Shown here piece after piece: positions 58,575 to 64,000 of a DNA stretch of 64,000 bases. The DNA lies in the NCBI GenBank assembly GCA_964529795.1, contig CAZGXM010000001.1, positions 40,066 through 104,065 of the forward strand, read 5' to 3'. Source of the DNA: CAZGXM01 sp964529795 (GTDB lineage: Bacteria; Bacillota; JADQBR01). The position numbers and the translations under genes are program-made. How positions within the stretch are numbered: position 1 is the first letter of the stretch; every line of letters begins with the position of its first letter. A model generated the notes under the pieces. The model had not been told where the DNA came from. It did not search any database and saw only the letters and a list, made by a program, of their open reading frames with translations.

Positions 58575-60527
58575 ATGACGGAAAAAATCGGCGTCTATAT
58601 CTGCCATTGCGGTACCAATATTGCTGCCACAGTGGATGTGAAAAAAGTAGTCCAAGAAGCCCTCAACTGGGATAAAGTGGTTATTGCCAGGGATTACAAA
58701 TACATGTGTTCCGACCCGGGGCAGGAGCTGATCAAAAAAGATATCAAGAACCTGGGTTTAAATAGAGTAGTTGTAGCTTCCTGTTCCCCCAGGATGCACG
58801 AACTTACCTTTAGAAAGGCACTGGAACAGGCTGGCCTGAACGGATTTTTGTTGGAAATGGCCAACATCCGGGAACAGTGTTCCTGGTCATCCATTGCCGG
58901 CGAGTCTACCACTGCCAAAGCCATATCCCTTATCAGGGCGGCGACAAGAAGGGTTCAGTACCATCAGCCCATTGATGAAAAGGAAGTTCCTGTTAATAAA
59001 GCCACCATGGTGGTGGGTGCCGGTATTGCCGGTATCCAGGCAGCGCTGCAGATAGCCGCCGCCGGGTATCCGGTTTACCTGGTTGAACGGGAACCCTACA
59101 TTGGCGGTCATATGGCCAAGTTTGATAAGACCTTTCCCACTATGGATTGTGCAGCGTGTATCCTGACGCCAAAAATGGTAAGTGTCAACCAGGATCCCAA
59201 TATCAAGCTTATTACCAATGCGGATGTGGTGAAGGTAGACGGTTATGTAGGTAATTTTAAAGTACAGATTAAGATCAGACCCCGTTATGTTGATGAGCAG
59301 GCCTGCACCGGTTGCGGTGACTGCGAGGCTGCCTGTGTAATGAAAAAGCGTATCCCCTCCGAATTTGACGAGGGTTTGGGGAAACGGAGCGCCATTTATA
59401 TCCCGTTTCCCCAGGCAGTACCCCTTAAGGCTATTGCTGATAGTGAAAAATGCCTTTATCTCTCCAAGGGGAAATGTAAGCAGCCCTGTGTGGACGCGTG
59501 CCAGCGAAAGGCCATCGATTTCGGACAGAAAGAGGAAATGACGGAGCTGGACGTGGGTTCCATTATTCTGGCCACTGGTTATGAACTGTTTGACCCCACC
59601 GTGGGACCCCAATGGGGCTATGGCATGTATGACAACGTATTGACCGGTATCCAGTTTGAAAGAATGACCAATGCGTCTGGTCCCACCGGGGGCAAGATAC
59701 TTTTAAAAGACGGTACGAAACCGAAGAGGGTGGCAGTACTCCATTGTATTGGCAGCCGGGACGAAAACTATCACAGGCACTGTTCCCGAGTGTGCTGCAT
59801 GAGTTCGGTGAAATTCTCACACCTGGTGAAAGAAAAAACCAACGCTGAAGTATACGAATTTTACATCGACATACGTACCTTTGGTAAACAGTACGAGGAA
59901 TTTTACAATCGTGTGCAGGAAGAAGGAGTAAACTTTATCCGCGGTAAGGGTGCGGAAGTTACGGAAATTGACGGGCAGCTGACGGTACGGGCTGAGGATA
60001 CCCTGCTGGGTGCCTTCAGGGAGATACCGGTGGATATGGTAGTGCTGAACACCGCGTTGATACCCCGGCGGGACAGTGAAAAAGTAGCCCAATTATTTGG
60101 TATCTCCCGGAGTCAGGACGGTTTTTTCCTTGAATCACATATCAAATTGGACCCGGTGACGACTTCTACTGACGGTATTCATCTGGCCGGCTGCTGCCAG
60201 AGTCCCAAGGACATCCCGGACACTGTGGCTCAAGGGTCGGCTGCGGCGGCCCAATCCCTATCAGTAATTGCCCGGGGCAAGGTGGCAATTTCGCCTGTCA
60301 GCGCCTCAGTTGACCCGGATATATGTTCCGGCTGTAGGATCTGTCTCACCATGTGCCATTTTAAGGCAATTGGTTATGACGAGGAACAGGAGGTAGCCTG
60401 GATTAACGAAGCGGTATGCAAGGGCTGCGGCACTTGCGGAGCGGCATGCCCTTCCGGGGCAATCAGCATCTCACACTTTACCAATGAACAGATACTGGCT
60501 CAGATAGAGGGGGTCTGTGCAATATGA
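58575..60527 (+). CDS. hdrA: HdrA, flavin-based electron-bifurcating subunit (hydrogenase module)
   Basis: The 650-residue protein has the HdrA N-terminal domain (VYICHCGTNIAATVDV), the FAD motif VGAGIAGIQAALQIAAAG (about residue 142), the CAACILTPKM segment, ferredoxin-type CTGCGDCEAAC, an extra Cys patch (CYLSKGKCKQPCVDAC), and two C-terminal clusters (CSGCRICLTMC, CKGCGTCGAAC). It would bifurcate electrons from MvhD between HdrB and ferredoxin. ATG 58575 is seven bases after AGGAGG; ATG 58572 and GTG 58569 are also in frame. Unlike the 1491-residue HdrA it has no NAD(P)H insert. It overlaps mvhD by four bases. Confidence 0.95.
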   Translation: MTEKIGVYICHCGTNIAATVDVKKVVQEALNWDKVVIARDYKYMCSDPGQELIKKDIKNLGLNRVVVASCSPRMHELTFRKALEQAGLNGFLLEMANIREQCSWSSIAGESTTAKAISLIRAATRRVQYHQPIDEKEVPVNKATMVVGAGIAGIQAALQIAAAGYPVYLVEREPYIGGHMAKFDKTFPTMDCAACILTPKMVSVNQDPNIKLITNADVVKVDGYVGNFKVQIKIRPRYVDEQACTGCGDCEAACVMKKRIPSEFDEGLGKRSAIYIPFPQAVPLKAIADSEKCLYLSKGKCKQPCVDACQRKAIDFGQKEEMTELDVGSIILATGYELFDPTVGPQWGYGMYDNVLTGIQFERMTNASGPTGGKILLKDGTKPKRVAVLHCIGSRDENYHRHCSRVCCMSSVKFSHLVKEKTNAEVYEFYIDIRTFGKQYEEFYNRVQEEGVNFIRGKGAEVTEIDGQLTVRAEDTLLGAFREIPVDMVVLNTALIPRRDSEKVAQLFGISRSQDGFFLESHIKLDPVTTSTDGIHLAGCCQSPKDIPDTVAQGSAAAAQSLSVIARGKVAISPVSASVDPDICSGCRICLTMCHFKAIGYDEEQEVAWINEAVCKGCGTCGAACPSGAISISHFTNEQILAQIEGVCAI

Positions 60528-60958
60528 GCGAAAACAAAACCTTTGAACCTTTAATTGTCGGTTTCCTATGTAACTGGTGTTCTTATACCGGTGCCGACCT
60601 GGCCGGTACCGCCAGGATAAAATATCCCACCAGCATTAAGATTGTACGTGTCATGTGTACCGGCAGGGTGGACCCTTTGTTTGTAATTAAGGCATTCAAA
60701 GAGGGGGCCGACGGTGTGCTGATCAGCGGCTGTCACCCCGGCGACTGCCACTATGTTGATGGTAACATCAAGGCAATGCGGCGGGAACCCCTGCTTTCCA
60801 CCATGCTGGAACAGCTGGGAATAGAGAAGGAACGCTTGAAACTGGTTTGGGTTTCCGCTTCTGAAGGGGAGAAATTTGCTAAGATAGTTGAAGAAATGAC
60901 CAATAAAATTGAAGAACTGGGACCCCTGAAGCTGAAGGGAGGGGAGAAACTTGCCTAA
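60524..60958 (+). CDS. mvhD: MvhD-like [2Fe-2S] subunit linking hydrogenase to HdrA
   Basis: The 144-residue protein has CNWCSYTGADLAGTAR, MCTGRVDP and SGCHPGDCHYVDGN, the full MvhD cysteine set. It carries electrons from the MvhAG hydrogenase to HdrA. It overlaps hdrA by four bases and mvhG by eight. The gene order hdrCBA-mvhD-mvhG-mvhA supports one physical complex as in methanogens. Confidence 0.95.
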   Translation: MSENKTFEPLIVGFLCNWCSYTGADLAGTARIKYPTSIKIVRVMCTGRVDPLFVIKAFKEGADGVLISGCHPGDCHYVDGNIKAMRREPLLSTMLEQLGIEKERLKLVWVSASEGEKFAKIVEEMTNKIEELGPLKLKGGEKLA

Positions 60959-61916
60959 GCTTAAATTAGCGGTTTATTGGACGGCGGCCTGCGGCGGTTG
61001 TGATGTGGCCATTTTGGATATTAACGAAAAGATATTGAAGGTTGGGGAGGCGGCAGATATCGTGCTCTGGCCTTTGGCTGCTGATCCTAAATACAGTGAC
61101 GTGAAAGCAATGGATGACGATACCATTGATGTCTGCTTGTTCCACGGTGCCATTAGAAATGGCGAAAACAGGGAAATGGCTGAGCTATTACGCCGGAAGT
61201 CCAAAATATTGGTAGCATTTGGCTCTTGTTCCTGTTTTGGTGGGATTCCCGGGCTGAGCAATTTTTTTAACCGGGATGAGATTTTTCAGCGGGTTTACCT
61301 GGAGTCGGAGTCTACTGGTAACCCTGACAGGATAGTACCCGCGACCACTGTGAGGGTGCGCGAGGGAGAACTCACCCTACCCGAGTTCTATAATACAGTG
61401 TGCACCCTGGACCAGGTGGTAGATGTGGACTATTATCTCCCTGGCTGCCCGCCGCCTGTGGACTTAATCTGGAAGGCTATCGAGGCTATTGTCGGCGGCA
61501 ACCTGCCGCCGAAAAGTACGGTGATAGCCGGGGCTAAGACATTGTGTGACGAATGCACCAGGAAGAAAGAAGATAAACGGGTAACAAAATTTAAACGTCC
61601 GGTGGAAGTAAACATAGACCCGGAAATATGTCTCCTGGAGCAGGGCATTGTCTGCTGCGGTCCTGCTACCCGGGGCGGCTGCGGTGGCCGCTGTACTGCT
61701 GCCAACATGCCCTGCCGCGGCTGTTTCGGGCCCACTGAACGTGTTATGGACCAGGGGGCCAAGCTGGTGGGTGCCCTTGCATCAATCATTGACAGTAACG
61801 ATGCCGAGCAAGTAAGAAAGATAAGCCATCTTTTAACAGACCCTGCCGGTACTTTTTATCGTTTTAGCTTACCTGACTCAATGCTGAGACGGAAGCGGGA
61901 GGAGGACGCATCATGA
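60951..61916 (+). CDS. mvhG: [NiFe] hydrogenase small subunit, Mvh type (group 3c)
   Basis: The 321-residue protein has WTAACGGCDVAIL for the proximal cluster, AFGSCSCFGGIPG, LPGCPPPVDLIWKAIEAIV and a C-terminal Cys-rich region (CLLEQGIVCCGPATRGGCGG, CRGCFGPTE) for further [4Fe-4S] clusters. There is no twin-arginine signal, so the enzyme is cytoplasmic. It passes electrons from MvhA to MvhD. The start is TTG after GGGAGGGGAG. It overlaps mvhD and mvhA. Confidence 0.95.
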   Translation: MPKLKLAVYWTAACGGCDVAILDINEKILKVGEAADIVLWPLAADPKYSDVKAMDDDTIDVCLFHGAIRNGENREMAELLRRKSKILVAFGSCSCFGGIPGLSNFFNRDEIFQRVYLESESTGNPDRIVPATTVRVREGELTLPEFYNTVCTLDQVVDVDYYLPGCPPPVDLIWKAIEAIVGGNLPPKSTVIAGAKTLCDECTRKKEDKRVTKFKRPVEVNIDPEICLLEQGIVCCGPATRGGCGGRCTAANMPCRGCFGPTERVMDQGAKLVGALASIIDSNDAEQVRKISHLLTDPAGTFYRFSLPDSMLRRKREEDAS

Positions 61917-63370
61917 AAAAAATTTCCATAGACCCCATTACCCGATTGGAGGGGCACGGAAAGATTGAGATATTTCTGGACAACAACGGAAATGTGGCCA
62001 ACAGTTACCTGCAGATACCGGAATTACGGGGCTTTGAAAAGTTCTGCGAGGGAAGGCCGGCAGAAGAAGTTGCCCGTATTGTACCGCGTATTTGCGGGGT
62101 CTGCCCAGAGGCGCACCACCTTGCCAGTGTCAAGGCATTGGACGGCGTTTGGCAGGTAGAACCGCCCAAAACAGCGAAAATGCTGCGGGAACTTATGTAC
62201 TGCGCCCATTTTATCCATTCGCATATTGCCCATTTTTATGCCCTGGCGGCACCGGATTTTGTGTTGGGACCGGATGCGAAACCTGAGGAACGCAACATTC
62301 TCGGTGTAGTGGGTAAAGTGGGTTTGGAGACAGGCAGTGAGGTTATAAAGCACCGCGCCTATGCCCAGGACATCCAGTCCATTATTGGCGGCAAGGCTAC
62401 TCACCCGGTTACCGGTTTGCCCGGTGGTATGAGTAAGGGTATTACCTCAGAACAGCGTGAGGAAATACTGACTAAAGGCAAGTCTTGCGTTGAGTTCGCC
62501 AAGGTGTCCCTGGACATCTTTGAGCAGGTGGTGCTGAAGAATAAAGCTTACGTGGACCTTATTTTGGGAGATGTTTACCAATTGGACAGTTATTCCATGG
62601 GTCTGGTGGATGAAAACAACCAAATGAACTTCTATGACGGCCAAATCCGCGTGGTGGGTCAAGACGGTAAGGAATTTACCAAATTTTACCCCAGCGAATA
62701 CCTGGACCATATTGAAGAACGGGTGGAAAAATGGACATACCTGAAGTTTCCCTTTCTGAAAAATATCGGGTGGAAAGGCTTTACCGATGGTAAAGACAGC
62801 GGTATTTACCGGGTAGGCCCATTGGGAAGAATAAACGTTTCTGAAGGTATGGCTACACCGCTGGCCAATGAAGCATACCAGAAAATGATTGATACTCTTG
62901 GCGGTAAACCGGTCCAGGCAACCTTGGCCTTCCACTGGGCAAGGCTGGTGGAACTCCTTTACGCTGCCGAGCGGCTGGTGGAACTGGCGTCAGAGGAAAC
63001 AGTGGCCAGCCCCGATGTGCGGATTATTCCCAGAGCAACACCGAAAGAAGGCGTTGGGGTGGTGGAAGCACCTCGGGGGACATTACTCCACCACTACCAG
63101 ACCGACAGCAACGGGATGATTACCAGGGTCAACCTGATAGTGGGCACTACCAATAACCACGCCGCCATAAACTTGAGCATCCGCCGGGCGGCAGAAAAGC
63201 TCATCAAAGGCGGCAAGGTAGACCAAGGCCTTTTAAATATGGTGGAAATGGCCTTTAGGGCCTATGACCCCTGTTTCTCATGTGCTACCCATTCTCTGCC
63301 CGGCAAAGCACCCCTGGAAATTAAGATTTTCGATCAAGAAGGGAATGTGAAAGAGCATTTATGGCAGTAA
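61913..63370 (+). CDS. mvhA: [NiFe] hydrogenase large subunit, Mvh type (group 3c)
   Basis: The 485-residue catalytic subunit opens with DPITRLEGHGKIEI. The first nickel-ligand motif, RICGVCPEAHH, lies near residue 58 and the second is DPCFSCATH at residues about 452–460. After His460 come 25 residues that the maturation protease should remove. It splits H2, sending electrons through MvhG and MvhD to HdrA. Its Fe(CN)2CO-Ni site needs the hyp genes at 49.5–55.2 kb. It overlaps mvhG by four bases and the protease gene by ten. Confidence 0.96.
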   Translation: MKKISIDPITRLEGHGKIEIFLDNNGNVANSYLQIPELRGFEKFCEGRPAEEVARIVPRICGVCPEAHHLASVKALDGVWQVEPPKTAKMLRELMYCAHFIHSHIAHFYALAAPDFVLGPDAKPEERNILGVVGKVGLETGSEVIKHRAYAQDIQSIIGGKATHPVTGLPGGMSKGITSEQREEILTKGKSCVEFAKVSLDIFEQVVLKNKAYVDLILGDVYQLDSYSMGLVDENNQMNFYDGQIRVVGQDGKEFTKFYPSEYLDHIEERVEKWTYLKFPFLKNIGWKGFTDGKDSGIYRVGPLGRINVSEGMATPLANEAYQKMIDTLGGKPVQATLAFHWARLVELLYAAERLVELASEETVASPDVRIIPRATPKEGVGVVEAPRGTLLHHYQTDSNGMITRVNLIVGTTNNHAAINLSIRRAAEKLIKGGKVDQGLLNMVEMAFRAYDPCFSCATHSLPGKAPLEIKIFDQEGNVKEHLWQ

Positions 63371-63840
63371 AAACTGTAATTATTGGCTTGGGCAATCCCA
63401 TTCTCAGTGATGACGGCGTAGGGATATTTACAGCCAGGGAAATAAAAGAGAAGCTCCCCCCCGGTGCCCCTGTGGATGTGAAGGAAGCATCTTTAGCCGG
63501 GTTCAACCTCCTGGACCTGATGCTTGGCTATGATAAGGCCATCATAATTGACTCCATCCAGACAAGAGATGGAAAAGTGGGGGAAATCTATGAGTTTTCT
63601 CCCGATGCCCTTAAGGAGACAATCCGGCTGGTGTCCATCCACGATATGAACCTGGCCACCAGCCTGGATTTTGCCAGGATGCTTAAAATGCCAGCACCGG
63701 AAACCGTGACAATCTATGCCGTGGAAGTGGAAGATAACACTACTTTTAAAGAAGGCTGTTCTGATAAGGTTGCAGACGCCATTCCCATAATAGTTGATAA
63801 AGTGTTGCACCATTTAAACAATTGCTGCCAGGCACCTTAA
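63361..63840 (+). CDS. Hydrogenase maturation endopeptidase (HycI/HyaD family)
   Basis: The 159-residue protease begins VIIGLGNPILSDDGVGIF, whose Asp/Glu-type residues bind nickel in the precursor. IIDSIQTRDGKVGEIYEF and SIHDMNLATSLDF follow the family pattern with its conserved His. It would cut the 25-residue tail from MvhA after nickel insertion. Its ATG lies inside the last codons of mvhA, so the pair is coupled. No clear terminator follows, but the REP-like hairpin comes 42 bases later. Confidence 0.93.
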   Translation: MAVKTVIIGLGNPILSDDGVGIFTAREIKEKLPPGAPVDVKEASLAGFNLLDLMLGYDKAIIIDSIQTRDGKVGEIYEFSPDALKETIRLVSIHDMNLATSLDFARMLKMPAPETVTIYAVEVEDNTTFKEGCSDKVADAIPIIVDKVLHHLNNCCQAP

Positions 63841-63881
63841 CTTATTAACATGTTTGCTACCTATTTTACGAATTATTTTCA

Positions 63882-63957
63882 ATTCAAGTGGGGACGTTCT
63901 TCTTGACTTGATCAATATTACATATACTGGAATTCAAGTCAAGAACGTCCCCGAATT
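63882..63957 (+). repeat. REP-like inverted repeat after the hydrogenase operon
   Basis: GGGGACGTTCT-TCTTGACTTG (63890–63910) and CAAGTCAAGAACGTCCCC (63935–63952) are inverted copies apart from a 3-base insertion in the left arm, flanked by AATTC/GAATT. The sequence resembles the GGGGACGTTCTTGACTTG repeats found at the ends of REP-associated or IS200-like elements. It could also act as a terminator for the operon. No transposase is in the window. Confidence 0.6.
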
Positions 63958-63962
63958 TATTG

Positions 63963-63992
63963 TTGACAGACAAACCCCGGTAATGATACAAT
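63963..63992 (+). promoter_or_regulatory. Sigma-A promoter facing out of the window
   Basis: TTGACA (63963–63968) and TACAAT (63987–63992) are 18 bases apart. The gene it drives starts beyond the right edge. Confidence 0.7.
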
Positions 63993-64000
63993 ATCAGAAA

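Noticed and set aside
1..64000. CRISPR arrays, integrated phage, complete IS elements
   Set aside because: No direct-repeat arrays, integrases, transposases or phage genes were seen; only the REP-like repeats remain.

Overview
The window looks like chromosomal DNA from an anaerobic, autotrophic (acetogenic or CO-using) Firmicute of the Peptococcaceae/Thermincola–Moorella type. The case rests on three things: a complete carbonyl branch of the Wood–Ljungdahl pathway in the Moorella-like order, large exported multiheme c-type cytochromes in a low/mid-GC clostridial setting, and frequent TTG/GTG starts behind strong AGGAGG sites. The genus is an inference.

Layout. (1) 0–7.4 kb: tetrapyrrole operon (end of a precorrin-2 dehydrogenase, hemA, hemC, cobA-hemD, hemB, a NirJ/Ahb-type radical SAM enzyme, hemL). 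It supplies siroheme and haem, probably by the siroheme-dependent route. (2) 7.4–13.3 kb: a compact 17-haem membrane-anchored cytochrome, a divergent azlCD exporter, an FtsA-like ATPase with tandem beta-grasp repeats, and two lipoproteins. (3) 13.4–29.6 kb: two paralogous ~12-haem secreted cytochromes and a set of small exported proteins plus TPR and NHL proteins. Between them lie a tRNA-Leu, a tRNA-Pro/tRNA-Gln unit, an unannotated 41-residue Cys-rich protein, a ClC transporter, DegV, and a phasin-like/AarF pair. An 885-bp gene-free stretch precedes the second cytochrome and holds a possible structured RNA. (4) 29.7–49.3 kb: Wood–Ljungdahl operon cooC-acsA-acsB-acsC-acsV-cooC-acsD-acsE-hdrC-hdrB-hdrA-mvhD-metV-metF, preceded by a well-matched sigma-54 (-24/-12) promoter. 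(5) 49.5–56.7 kb: hypABFCDE and a sigma-54 activator. (6) 56.7–63.8 kb: a second hdrCBA-mvhD joined to a [NiFe] hydrogenase (mvhG, mvhA) and its maturation protease, driven by a second sigma-54 promoter with three matching palindromic operators upstream. The end carries a REP-like inverted repeat and a sigma-A promoter facing out of the window.

How it fits together. Hydrogenase plus HdrABC/MvhD would split H2 electrons between ferredoxin and a second acceptor. Ferredoxin feeds CODH/ACS, and the other Hdr/MvhD set is coupled to MetVF, the methylene-THF reductase. The hyp genes mature the hydrogenase. The haem operon feeds the multiheme cytochromes, which would carry electrons to or from an extracellular acceptor. 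The most noteworthy points are apparent sigma-54 control of both the H2 and the acetyl-CoA operons, the 1491-residue HdrA with a GltD-like NAD(P)H module inserted and a second HdrA fused on, the CX4CH haem site, and the FtsA/beta-grasp fusion.
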